Below, piece by piece: positions 21,915 through 33,400 of a DNA stretch of 64,000 nucleotides. The notes under the pieces were generated by a model. The model saw only the letters and a list, made by a program, of their open reading frames with translations, did no database searches and was not told the origin of the DNA. Source of the DNA: Setomelanomma holmii. Lineage: Eukaryota > Ascomycota > Dothideomycetes > Pleosporales > Phaeosphaeriaceae. Where the stretch lies: positions 356,086-420,085 of the forward strand of contig ML978169.1 in the NCBI GenBank assembly GCA_010015745.1, in the 5' to 3' direction. Numbering within the stretch: the stretch's first letter is position 1; every line of letters begins with the position of its first letter. The position numbers were made by a program, and so were the translations under genes.

Positions 21915-24597
21915 TCAAGCTACACCAAGACGCAGACTGACAGCGCGGCGATGAGCTTCTAGCTCCTCGACACGTGCGAGTTCCATAACCGCGGGGCCTA
22001 CGTTTTCCAATCCTTCCTTGGTCAAGTGAGAGCTGGTGATGTGCTTGACGTACGATGCCAGATTGACGCCAGAGTACTGTTTCGCATATCCGTAGGTGGC
22101 TGCATCAATGTTAGCATCATAGACGGAATGGAATGGGAAGAGACTTACGAAGAGAGTGGTTGACACCTGCAGAATAGTCGCCAACGCTCTCGGGTGTCCA
22201 CTCGCCAATGAATACACTGCCAGCATTTTCGACCAGGTCAACAACCTTCTCGGCATTTGCGACTTGTAGAATCAAATGCTCGGGAGCGTACTGGTTGCTC
22301 AGTGTCATCGCTTCTTCGATTGTGCCAACAGCGAGTGTGAGCGAGTGCTCAATTGCGCCACGGACAATGTCGACACGAGGAAGTGCATTCGCTTGTTGAT
22401 GCAACTCGTCCTCAATGGCGGTCAATTGGGCCTCGTTCAGGCCGACTGCGATGAGAATGACTTGTGAGTCTACACCGTGCTCGGCCTGACTGAGGAGGTC
22501 TGACGCGACAAAGGCTGGGTTTGAAGATGCATCTGCAATGACTAAGACTTCGCTGGGACCCGCAGGCATGTCGATGCTCACGCCAGCATTGGTGTCGTTG
22601 GAGACGTGCATCTTTGCTGCAGTGACGAACTGATTGCCCGGTCCCAAGATTTTGTCCACTTTACTGACGCTCTCTGTACCATAGGCCATGGCTGCAACGG
22701 CTTGAGCACCTCCAGCAAGCACAATCATCTCAGCGCCAACTTTGTGAGCAGCGTAGACGACTTCAGGAGTGACTTTGCCGTTGCTTCGAGGTGGCGTAGC
22801 GAGGACAATCTTCTTGCATCCAGCAACCATCGCTGGTACACCAAGCATGAGAGCTGTAGAAGGAAGGACAGCAGTTCCGCCGGGAACATAGAGACCGACT
22901 CTTTCAATGGGCCGCGCAAATCGTGAGCAGACCACACCTGGCATCGTTTCTACCCGCAATGGCTTGTCTTCTTTTTGAGCTGCATGAAACTTGCGGATGT
23001 TCTCGAACGAGATATCGATGGCTTTGGCCGTCTCTGGAGCCAACTGCATCAGTTCTGGAGGAAATGGCGCCCTCAAAACTGGTGATGTCAATGAAGTCGC
23101 CTTCTCGAATTTGTGCGTGTACTCTAGTAGCGCGGCATCACCTCGAGTCTTGACAGCCTCAATGATGGGTAAGCAAATGCTAATGATCTGTTGCGTAGAC
23201 TTTTGCGATGGTCGTTGCAGCGCAGTGGCGATGGTCTCGGGAGTCTCTTGTGCGGTGATGTAGCGGCGCATGGCGATGCAACCATTCTTTAGACCAGCTA
23301 AGTCTTCCCTGCTCTTGGGTACTGAAGCTGCCTCTTTCAATGTTTCTTTTGACACACCAGTTGTTGTACCGTTTGACGTGCCATTGGCCGACGCTGCTGC
23401 TTGCGCGGCAAAGGCGGGTTTGGCATCACCCTTTCTCCGCTTGACCTTAATGCTCTTCGCGTCTAGGTTGCGCTCCACGTCTTCGAGTGATACTCCGGCG
23501 GCCACGCACTTTGTCAGGGCGAAGTAAAATAGGTCTGCCGCCTCGAAGGCAATGTGTTCTTTCATTGTCGCGTCGCAAAGCTCGGTAGCCTCCTCGAGAA
23601 TCTTTGCACGTAAGAGCTGCGAGTCGTTGAAGAGGCGTGCAGTATACGATCCTTCTGGCGCCGACTCTTTCCGACTTTGCAGTGTCTTTTGCAACTTTGA
23701 CAATCCACGATATTGTCCAAAACACGTTGGTGTGGCCAGGTGACAGAATCCCCTACCCTTCTGGCGAACGACATACTGCAGGCAGTCGCTATCGCAGTCG
23801 AGCGACAACGAGACCAGCTCCTGAACATCTCCACTGCTCTCGCCCTTGTACCAAAGTCCGCGCTTGCGACTCTGGTAGACACCTCGTCCGGTCTTTAGAC
23901 TTTCCGCCACACTCTCCTCGCTGCTGTATACCAAGCCCAGTGCAACGCCTCGCTCGTCGGTCACTAATGTTGTGAAGAGGCCGTCGGGTCTGTCGCTGGT
24001 CGCATTCGCCATGACGAGCTTCGCAACGCTGATCAGCGCTGGCTCCTTCTGTGTATCGATGGTGAGGCTCTCAGCGGGAATGATGGGTATCGCAGCCAAC
24101 TTTGCGATCTGTAAAGCATCCTCTAGCTTTGGCTCCGCAAAGGAGACAAACACATCTGGTCTGTCCTTGCCGTACTCCTTGAGCCATGCCACTAGAAGCT
24201 CAATGTCGTACACTTGGTGCGAGTATATGTCGACCTGTGTGCCAGCAATGGCATCGATGATCTCTTCCCTAGTGTTGCCCGGCAGACACAGTACTATCCT
24301 ATCCTGATCGATGTTCAAGGTCTTGAGCGCATCCAGTTGCTGGCGCGTTACAAACACCTTGGCCGCGCCGGCATCGAGGAGCGAAAGGATGTCATCCGTC
24401 GAAGTGAGGCCAGCGACACCGAGAAAATTCGAGTAGCGGCCTACAGACTGCTGGAGGTGGGCGAGCGCTTGGTCGACAGTCTCGTCGGTGACTCGTACGA
24501 AAATATTGCCGATATAGGAGAGTGCCTGCTGATTTAGGCCCTGCGTAGATTGTGTGAAGCTGTTCAAGTCAATTGCAGCAACCAGCGGCGGTGCCAT
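21915..24597 (-). CDS. HIS4: Histidine biosynthesis trifunctional protein (cyclohydrolase / pyrophosphohydrolase / histidinol dehydrogenase)
   Basis: This 877-residue enzyme catalyses phosphoribosyl-ATP pyrophosphohydrolysis, phosphoribosyl-AMP cyclohydrolysis and the last two oxidations from histidinol to histidine. The exons are 24597-22149 and 22099-21915, with a 49-nt intron (GTAAGT, GCTAAC branch site, CAG). Domains in order are a fungal N-terminal region (~1-200), the cyclohydrolase (around TGRGVYQSRKRGLWYKGESS and DCDSDCL), the pyrophosphohydrolase (ARLFNDSQLLRAKILEEATEL), and histidinol dehydrogenase from ~440 (YVPGGTAVLPST, GPGNQFVTAAK, DMPAGPSEVLV, YAPEHLIL). The length fits yeast and filamentous-fungal HIS4. 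A TGAGTC element lies about 60 bp upstream of the ATG. Confidence 0.97.
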
Positions 24598-24656
24598 GAT
24601 TGCAAATGTACACTATCTTGTCAAAAGTCACAGCAATCTGGTGGAACGAGGATGCG

Positions 24657-24662
24657 TGAGTC
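24657..24662 (-). promoter_or_regulatory. Gcn4/CPC1-like TGACTC element before HIS4
   Basis: TGAGTC on the + strand (GACTCA towards the gene) lies about 60 bp upstream of the HIS4 ATG. HIS4 is a classic target of general amino acid control through Gcn4/CPC1, whose core is TGACTCA. This is a six-base match only. Confidence 0.35.
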
Positions 24663-25022
24663 GTCGTGAGGAAAAGTCTAGACTAGCAGTCGTCAATAAT
24701 CGCGGGGCAAATCGGAGTTGAGCCCCGCCATCAATCTGTCTATGACGCAAACGGTCAGGGAAAAACATACTTCACAATTCTTTGCTTGCATAAAAATGTC
24801 TGGGAAAACTTGAATCATGGTATAATCTCGAATCAATCCTGAATCGTACAGCAAAGGGGTATCTAGCTCAGCGATTATAGTTTCAAAATCAAAGTGCGCG
24901 TGTATGTACAAATTGGTACGCGCCCGCAACGCCTGCCGTCGATCATGTACAACAACTCTTGTGTGTCCTCTCGTAATTAGGGTATATTTTCGGGTCCACC
25001 AGGTCGATCAACCGGGAATATC
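24663..25022. other. Intergenic between HIS4 and the arrestin-like gene
   Basis: Presumed HIS4 promoter and arrestin 3' region; no gene is seen. Confidence 0.5.
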
Positions 25023-26702
25023 TTATGCCGCAACCGAATTTCGATACCGCCTCGAAGGTGGTGCAAATGCAGCATAGTCGGGGGGAGGTTCGTCTCGGCC
25101 GCCGACACTGTTGTTGCGGGTGGCATTGCCTGAATCGATGTCGCCAAAGCTTGGGGGCGCCACACTTCGTGGAGCCCAAATGTCTGCTGCTTCTTGAAGC
25201 TGTGTCTCCTCTACACTCCTGGCTCGGGCGTTCTGGATGCCGCTTTCGCTGCCGTCTGCGCAGATTTGAATTGGAACCTTGAGGTGCATGCCTGATCCAA
25301 CCTGGCCAGCAAATTGCAGGCCAAGAGTGTATGTCCTTGAGACGATGCATGAGTGGAAGGTTGGAATGAAGTTCTTGTTCCCAGGTAAGGAAATAGGAAC
25401 CAGAATCTGCGTAGTATAGAAGGTACCGTTCTTGTAGTCTTTCGATGCCGACAGAAATCCCGCCACAAAGGCTGTTTCTGCATCGGTGCTGTTGGCAGAG
25501 CAGTCGGATATACCAGAGTCGCGTCGCACGAGATTGTCTTCTATAGTGGGATTCTCGGCGGCGTCGTGCCTTTCCCACTGTGCAGAGGCAATGCAAAGAC
25601 TGGAGAGCGATACATTTTCTGAGTATGCGCCTTGAGTGACGTCGAAGCCCATGCAGTGACGTGTAGGGAGGCCTTGTCTGGGGGCCGAGGCGAACCAGGT
25701 AGTGACTTTGAGTTTCGTGGCCATACTGCCGAGCTTTGGAGGCTCGTGGTCGTCCTCCGATGGGTCGAATCGAAGCACCACTTTGGCCATAGTAGTGATG
25801 GGTTTGTTGTCGGTAGTTCGTGTACCTGGAATGACAAGTGGTTTGGGCTGAATTGTCTTTGCAGACAGTGTGCCGAGCTTGCCCTTGAAGAGGCCCTTTC
25901 TCAAAGTCTTTACCTGTTTCGACCTATACTCGTCACTGCCGTCAATATTGAGTGGCGGTTGCTCGATGAATGCAGGCTTTATGCGGACTTTCTTGAATTT
26001 CTCGGCAAGGACGGAGATGCCTTCTGTGCCTCGTTGATGCGCAATTCTGACCTTGATGGCATATCCTATCTTACTCATTTCGGGGGCAAGATCGTCTAGC
26101 AGCGTCCCTCCAAATCCAGCTAGATCCGGATCGCCCAGGCTTGGTGGGAGCATCAGATGGCATTCTCGGACGTGATCGGACGAGACCTTGTGCGAGCATG
26201 ATTTTGGCAAGAGTTGGGACGGAACGGTGAATGTGAAGGGAAACTTGTATGATCGGCCTGCCTCGAACATTCTGGGTGTTGGGAAGTCGGACTCGTCAAT
26301 GGGTTGCCGAAGCACTAGGAAGCGGTGGTTCGCTTCAGTTCGTCCAGTCATTGTGGGCGTAGTGGTCAGTCTGTCGACAAAGACTTGGCTTGAGCCTGCG
26401 GCTAGTCAGCTCTTGCATTCCTGTCAAGCAAAGGAGTACACACCAATAAAAGCAATGTCAATGTCCTCGAATCGGGTGTCGTGCGAAGTAGTAATGGTTA
26501 TAGTCCCCTCAATCGTGTCCATGGTGGAGTAGGAGGTGACCCAAGTGCTGCGCGGTCCTTCGTTGCCACCGAGGCTGATGTTGATGCTGGGTTGACCATA
26601 ATGTGTCATGTTGCGAACCTTGTACCCGACCTGATTGCACATGGACTGCATGCCCATGGTGTTGGCGTGCGACACCACCGATGCGCGCGTTGAAGAAGGC
26701 AT
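25023..26702 (-). CDS. Arrestin-like domain protein (alpha-arrestin)
   Basis: This is a predicted 543-residue cytosolic adaptor. Fungal alpha-arrestins link Rsp5-type ubiquitin ligases to plasma-membrane transporters for endocytosis. The exons are 26702-26444 and 26395-25023. The intron has a GTGTGT donor and a GCAG acceptor, and splicing gives IAFIGSSQVFVD. The N-terminal arrestin fold shows INISLGG, SYSTMDTIEGTITI and DIDIAFIG. The C-terminal lobe follows, with GRSYKFPFTFTVPSQLLP near its start. The Pro-rich tail includes PPPDYAAFAPPS, a PPxY motif of the kind that binds the WW domains of ubiquitin ligases. I used the ATG at 26702 (CATCAACATG context); an in-frame ATG at 26801 is possible. 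Confidence 0.85.
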
Positions 26703-28703
26703 GTTGATGATGTCGTGAAGTTCGAGCGGGCAGGGGACAAAGAAGTCTGGGATTGGAGATCTAGACTCGCGGACAGCCCAGTCGATCACTTCGCCTACCA
26801 AAACCCGTGATTGCGGGATGGTTTGCCGCTACAAGATACGGATAATGGAGCAGCGAATGGCAAGACTTTGGGGGTCTCAAAACGTGTGCCAATGTTAGGT
26901 GAAGGTGTGGCGAGTTGTAAATGGCAGCAAACGCTGGCGTCTGGGCCTGAGATGATCTTATATATGATAGCCGACATTTCTGCCTGAGTCATCTGCAGCG
27001 CGGCAGGATGGTGATGGAGGGTTGCGACGTGCATGTGGATGGTCGTGGCTGCCTTGGCCGTCGGATATCCTTGCGGGGAGGCAGCTAGGCCTGTTGATAC
27101 GCCCTTCAAGCCCGGAATGGCATGCGCTAGGCGTGAACGACATTTCCGACTACAGTTCCGCATCTTCTTGCCATCTACAGATTCTATGCGCAATTGTTTG
27201 AAATCAATAGTGCTGTGTAAGCAGTCTCTACGTCGTTTCAGGTGCTTCAATGCTAACACTCAGTTACCAGATGTCGTGCACAGGCTTCTGGAAAGCATCC
27301 ATCGCAGTGCAATACCTCAATTCTCTGCATCTGGGCATGAATAAGTGCAACACTCCAAGTACCCTAATGTCAGGAATACACGACATGTGGAGACGGCGTG
27401 TCATTGGTCCTTCTGCAAATTTTCAAACGCAACGCTGACTATGCCGTTAAATGGTAGGCTCAATAAGACTCTTTTCAACAATACTCACGCAATCGGGTTA
27501 CTCCGATGCTGCCATGTTGCAAATTCTCACCATGTCTGACAATATAAGACGTCGTCTGCAGCCTCAATGACTCCAGCATCCAGCGCCCAATATTGGCAGA
27601 TTTCTAGAAGTACCATACCATGCCATATCGGTGTTCGGTATGCATACTCGTAGGCACGTGGGATGCACATGTAGGGCGCCTATGGCGTGCCAAAAAAGGG
27701 CGCGAATATTATTCAGCAAGCCTTCGAAGTGACCACTCACAGAAGCAGCCGAACAGCGGGCCGATCTCGCGTGCGGCTGTCCTTGCCATCTTGGGATGGC
27801 CTGCAATTCCAATGTTGATGGCGTTCCGCCTGACAAACTTCAGCCCCGGATGACTCTGCGAGTGCGAGCCACGACTCCAGCTTCTGCTCCACGGCCGGGG
27901 AGGGTTCCTCAAATCTGAGGACGACATCTCGCTGCCCTCAACCCGGGCAGGTTCCTCCTCTCGTAAGTACCGTGGCCGGTCATCGTTGGACCAGTTCAGT
28001 GGACATGCTTTCGTTCCACCCTGGCGCTTGGTACCTCACTGCACCCACATTGATTCTCAAGAGCAAGAAGCATGTGCGAGGAGCTGTAACTTGCCGCCTG
28101 ATCCGAACATCCTTGTTCGACGACTAAGGAGCAAAATCTGCTTAGATTGGAAGAACAATTCGCTTATCGCGACACAAACCTCGAGCAGCGCCGTTCTATG
28201 CCCATTTACGCAAGCAAGCGATGCCGAAGAACGCGACCAGAAGATCTCAAGAGATTGGTGATCCTTCACCAGATTGAACCTGGTCTAGACCCTCTGGCTC
28301 CATGCGCTACTTGACCTGCTTCTTTCACCCAAATCTCACAACGAAGACATACACGACGATCAACTGGCAAGATCTCAAATACACAAAGGAAGACTCACAC
28401 GCTTCCGCTTGAAAAGTGGACGAGGCCGCGAGGCTTCGATCTCCAACGCGCATTCATGGCCGACTCATTCTTTCGACATTATGTGGAGGACAAGCAGTTG
28501 CACTCTTTGTTTTGAGCTACCATTCTTCTTAGCTAATTTACTATAAAACAAAGGCACTGTAAAGCAGCATGATGGGTATCGCAGTTCATAACACGACATG
28601 ATAGCCCAGCTTTTGCTGATTCGTAGAGCATTGTCCAATGTCAACAGTCACCTGGTTTATCTGCCAGCGACCTCCGAGTTATAGATTACTCGAGTGTTTC
28701 ACT
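26703..28703. other. Intergenic, no recognised gene; possible decayed coding sequence at 28040-28500
   Basis: No supported gene. At about 28100-28500 one can read coding-like stretches on the + strand (EEQFAYRDTNLEQRR, RPEDLKRLVILHQIEPGLD) that switch frame and contain stops. They may be the remains of an old gene, but I cannot assign a family. Confidence 0.35.
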
Positions 28704-29030
28704 ATGGCCAATACACCTCACACACGCTCTGGGCGAACTCTGCTGGCTTCGCCAACAACAAGACAATTTGCTAGGGGATCTAGAGAAGACGTTCGATGCG
28801 TTCCCAAGGAGACATCTGTGCGTCGAAGCGCTAGAATTGCGACTCTTGCGTCACAATCTGGCATTCGTGAACACTATTTTCCCACCGCCCCGCGGCGTAA
28901 GACTGGCGGTCTTCGACCGCGGACTGGTCCTAGCAAAGCTAAGACATACACTGGCCCAGGAAGCGGAGCCAGACCCCCCGGCGATGAAGACGATGAAGAC
29001 GACGAAAAAGAAGAAGAGGAGGAAGAGTAG
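28704..29030 (+). CDS. Acidic-tailed basic protein, copy 2 of the unrecognised family (N-terminal module)
   Basis: The family is not recognised. The 108-residue frame shares RRSARxA, SGIRxHxFP, RRxxxGLR, GPxKxKxYTG and GxRP with the frame at 5984-6337, and both end in an Asp/Glu run. The stop TAG (29028-29030) sits inside the Glu-coding tract, and Glu codons continue for some 50 more codons in the same frame. Upstream in-frame sequence is open to 28638, but ATG 28704 (ATGGCC) aligns with the start of copy 1 (ATGGCT). The Cys-rich module follows at 29357. Either two adjacent genes or one two-module gene with an undetected intron is possible. Confidence 0.5.
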   Translation: MANTPHTRSGRTLLASPTTRQFARGSREDVRCVPKETSVRRSARIATLASQSGIREHYFPTAPRRKTGGLRPRTGPSKAKTYTGPGSGARPPGDEDDEDDEKEEEEEE

Positions 29031-29190
29031 GAAGAGGAGGAAGAGGAGGAAGAGGAGGAAGAGGAGGAAGAGGAGGAAGAGGAGGAAGAGGAGGAAGAGG
29101 AGGAAGAGGAGGAAGAGGAGGAAGAGGAGGAAGAGGAGGAAGAGGAGGAAGAGGAGGAAGAGGAGGAAGAGGAGGAAGAGGAGGAAGACG
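29005..29190 (+). repeat. Pure 9-bp purine repeat, (GAAGAGGAG)n, about 17 units
   Basis: From 29031 to about 29190 the sequence is an uninterrupted 9-base repeat GAAGAGGAG, with further purine-rich GAA/GAG codons before it. One strand is almost entirely purine for more than 180 bases. In the frame of the N-terminal module it encodes only glutamate. Homopurine tracts of this length can form triplex DNA and expand or contract readily. Confidence 0.95.
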
Positions 29191-29356
29191 AAGACAAAGA
29201 CGAAGAAGATGCCGGGCCATGGCAGTGCGATGACTTTGCCTGCTGCGCACCACCCGGAAGACCAGATTGCGATTCCATCGCATTTCCGGGCTCATGATGT
29301 GCCCCAGGCTCCGTCCCCACCATGTCGCTGGACCCACTATAATATGCAGAGCATGT

Positions 29357-30064
29357 CGTCGACACCAAAGAGCGATACGACGCGCCGAAATATCCAGTAC
29401 AGCCACTACGCAGCGAAACTCTGGTATGCGCGCCACGCTCTGCACAAATTGCATCCGAGATGAGGTAATCCTGTTCTGGAGGCGCGTACAAGCTGGTTAT
29501 CATGCTCGCCCCGCCTCCATGGCGCGCGTGCGTGAGTAGCCACGGCGTCGACATACAGGACAAGTCACAGTCCAAAACCTCTGCACATGTAAGCATTACG
29601 TTGTGATTGAACCTCGCCATGCTTGCCATCCATGTCGCGATTACCGGTATAATCGATACGTCGCTCAACCCAGTGCGGATAATGAACGTGCACTGACAGA
29701 CTACAACGCGCCGACTCTCAAAGGTGAGATGAGAAATGCGCGTCGCGAACCGGTACATCTCACACATGCATATATCGCGAGGCGGGTAGCACAAGGCATC
29801 AAGCAAGCTTGTCCATGTGGCAATAAGGCGACACCTCTGGCGACTGTAGGTACAGAATACGCGACATTCTGTCAGGCGTGTATGGGTGTAAGAATCACCC
29901 CAGCGAACTTGCCGGTAGGTCTAGGAGAGCAGGATGTGGCAAGAAGAAGTGTGAGGTGGCATCCAACCAAGTCAAGACAATGGCAACGAGGCCCAGAATC
30001 TAGGGTGAATATTGAGAGGGCTTGGTTGCAGAGGGATAAGCACTTTCGTGAGCGAGCGGCATGA
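29357..30064 (+). pseudogene. Ten-cysteine C-terminal module of the unrecognised family (copy 2)
   Basis: One frame contains EISSTATTQRNSGMRATLC, then LCTNCIRDEV, LCTCKH, CHPCRDYRYN, CPCGNKA and FCQACMGVRI, then VNIERAW. It matches 15683-16382 along its whole length, with all ten Cys conserved. A single TAG at 29537-29539 lies where the other copy has TGG (Trp), which fits one G to A change. A GTGAGT that could act as a splice donor begins at about 29531, so a short intron hiding the stop is an alternative. The module is in a different frame from the poly-Glu part, so an intron or a frameshift must separate them at ~29190-29360. Confidence 0.6.
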
Positions 30065-30487
30065 GTGCTCTGATTTGCAGACAGGAATGGTGTTGATGAG
30101 GGTTAATAACTTACATGACCCGCAGTTTTGAGCCGCAGTTGATCCAGAAGATGACCGCCCAATTGGATCGTCTTTGTACTTGTTTGATGCTTTCAGCTCT
30201 CGATTTAGTCTGACATATCTCGACATGGACCTGGACCTACAAACTTCAGCTGCATACTCCACGGCCCGTGGAGCGTCTTGGATTCAACGACGACGATAGA
30301 CTGCTCGCCAAACAGGCAACACACGATTCTTCGTGGCGGTTAAAGCAAGAGTGGTAATCAATAGAGTCAATTCTATGTACAGCGACTCGAGAGCGATTAG
30401 GAAACAACAAGCTACATAAAGCTTGGAAAAAGATCGCATGAAACACGGGTGGTATCCTAAACACATCGACAAACATCAACATTGCAC
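30065..30487. other. No recognised gene
   Basis: Presumed 3' ends of the Cys-rich module and of the convergent copper ATPase gene; nothing else is seen. Confidence 0.45.
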
Positions 30488-33400
30488 TCAACTGTCTCCC
30501 ATATCCCTCAACGGCACATATCCCGCCTCCTCCTTATTCCTCTTCCTCGCTTCCCACGCATCCCTCACCCACTCCACCGCGCTCGCCAGCACACCCTTTC
30601 TCTCAGTCTTTTCCATTTTGAGTTCCTTTGCAGTGACATCCGCACCTGGATCTAGCAGACTGACCTTCATCCAGCTTGGCCTGTGCCAGAACTTGAGATG
30701 CAGACTGCTCGCTACCACACTCACGCTTGAACACGCCATCGCCGCGCCTGCAGCCATGGGATGCAACGACAGACCCCAGGGTAGGAAGAAGCCCATAGCG
30801 AATGGCAGACCAATGAAATTATACATGCACGCCCATGCGAGATTGAGCTTGATGCGGAAGAAAATTGCTTTGCTGAGGACCAAGGAAGCCGGGATGGCGA
30901 GTAGATCGGTATTAGACATGAGGACGATGGACGCTGCTTCCATGGCAACATCGGTGCCGGTGGATAGGGCAATGCCGACGTCTGCAGATGCGAGCGCAGG
31001 AGAATCATTGATGCCATCGCCGACCATGCCGATGATTTGACCACGGGACTGTAAATCTGCGACAATGGCCTTCTTGTCTGACGGAGTGGCGGAAGCGTGC
31101 ACATCGACGGAATCGATGCCGACGGCTGCAGCGACAACGAGGGCAGAGGCTGATGTGTCACCGGTAACAATGGACGAGGTGATACCCATGCGTCGAAGGG
31201 CGAGAACCGCAGCGCGTGCAGAAGGCTTGATGGTGTCGGACAGACTCAGTGTTCCAGTATAAGTCTTGCCAATTGCAGTGTGGATGGTAGTGATGCCAGC
31301 CGGGCGCGCCTGTCCGCGAAGGCGGGCAGTTGCAGAGGGTGTGAGAGGCTCGTCGACGAAGTCGGGCACGTCTACACCTTCGGAAGTAAGAAAGGCGGCA
31401 TTGCCGATGAGAACCTTGTAGCGTGTTCGTTCGCGAGACATGGCGGCCTCTACATTGGCTGAAATGCCCTTGCCAATGATTGCCTCAAAATCGCCCACGG
31501 CACCATCGAGTATGCCGTCGGGTCCCAATCGAAGATGCTCTTTTGCGGACCCGACAATCGCCTTCGCGACTGGATGCTCAGACCCCATCTCGGCAAGGCC
31601 AATCAGTGTCCACCACAAGTCCTTCTTTTGCGAGCTGCCCCATTCGCCTTGGATGTCAGCCTTGCTGACGCTCATTTTGCCGACTGTGAGAGTACCAGTC
31701 TTGTCAAAGACAACGTGATTGACCTTGGTGGCAGTCTCTAAAGCAGCACCGCCCTTGACGAGGATGCCCTGCTCTGCGCCAACACCGGTTCCTACCATGA
31801 CTGCAGTCGGTGTTGCGAGCCCAAGTGCGCATGGACACGCAAAGACAATGACGGCAATGCAAAGCTTGACACAAACCATGAGCTTGCCACCGCTGGCATG
31901 ATCGAGGAAAACTTTTGGTGGGTATGGTAGAACGTGGCTAAGAACCATCCAGGCGACAAAGGTGGCGAGGCCGAGTGTGATAATAATGGGCACAAAGTAT
32001 CCAGCGACGGTGTCTGCCAGCCGCTGAATAGGTGCTCGACTTGTCTGGGCTTCTTGGACCAGGCGGACGATTTGGCTGAGCTGCGTGTCACGCCCAGCTC
32101 GAGTGACGACAAACTCTAGTCGCCCAGCACCATTGACGGTACCTGCCATAAGTAGTGCTCCCTTCTTCTTGAGTATCGGCATTGCCTCGCCGGTGACCAT
32201 GCTTTCGTCTAGATATGATTCCCCGCGCGTCACGGTACCATCGGCAGGAATTTTGTCACCAGGCCGCAGAATGACAACATCGCCAACTTCGATGAGCTCG
32301 GTCGCAATGACACGCTCTTCAGCTGCATTGCCATCGACTGAATTCCGCATTATTTTTTCGTCAATGTCGAGATCCCATCCTTCGGCAGCCTTAGCAGCAG
32401 CAATCGGATCGGCGTAGATGGTGGCCATGGACGGAGCCAAGGACATCAGCCTGGAAAGAGCTTTTGATGTCTGGCCCTTGGCTCTATTTTCGAGGTATCG
32501 TCCCAAACTAATGAAGGTGATGAGCATGGTGCTCGTGTCGAAAAGCGTGGTCGGCTTCGTGTGCTGCGAGCTAAGCAACGACACCAGCATAGACGCACAG
32601 CTGAAGAAGAATGCCGCCGACGTTCCGAGGACGATCAGCACATCCATGGTGGGTGAGCCATGGCTAAGCGACTTGTAGGCAGAAATGTAGAATCGTTTGC
32701 CAATCCCAAATTGGACGGGAATAGTCAAAGCAAGGCAGACAACGTCTCCTAAGTAAAGACCGGGGATAATGCGAATGCCTCCATAGTTGAGGAATGGAAG
32801 AAACATAGGGAAGAACATGCTCGTAAGGAAGACAGGTACAGCAAACCAGGCAGAAAAAATGACGGCTCGTCTCCACTCTTGGATTTCTTTGGTCTTTGCA
32901 AGCGATTCGAGCTGAGCATTGTTGTCGTCCAAATCGGCTACAAGTGCATTGTAGCCCGCTGCTTCTATTGCTTCGACGGTAGCTCGTAGACCAATGAGTT
33001 GTGGCTCGCGTTGAATCGTAGCCCGTGATGTACCGAAATTTATCGTAGCAGAGATTATGCCAGGAATCTTCGATAAATGCGCCTCCAATGCTCCAGCGGC
33101 TTTGGGGTCTGCCAGGCCATATACCTTTAAATGTACGGGCCCACTATTGGCAGATGCTTGCTGCATGCTACCGTCTACTGATGATAGTACCTTGGCGTCG
33201 AACCCTCGATCCTCGATGATTTCCACAATCTGCTCTTCTGTGAGTTTCGATGGGTCGTGGACGAGGACCGCGCGATTCGCCAGCAAGCTAATGTTGAACT
33301 GGTATACACCATCGACATCCTGGAATCCGCTTTCGATGGCTGACGTGCAGGCACCACATGTCATGCCTTCAACTGCCACAGTTGTCGTTAGTGTCTTTTG

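Noticed and set aside
25632..26099. + strand frame opposite the arrestin-like gene
   Set aside because: Antisense shadow of a well-supported gene.
28768..29463. 231-codon + strand frame with a poly-Lys/Arg run
   Set aside because: It is another frame of the same repeat; the family alignment supports the Glu frame for the N-terminal module and a different frame for the Cys module.
28874..29806. 310-codon minus-strand frame with a long poly-Ser run
   Set aside because: It is the complement of the GAAGAGGAG repeat and of the Cys-rich module; serine runs come from the repeat and no domain is seen.
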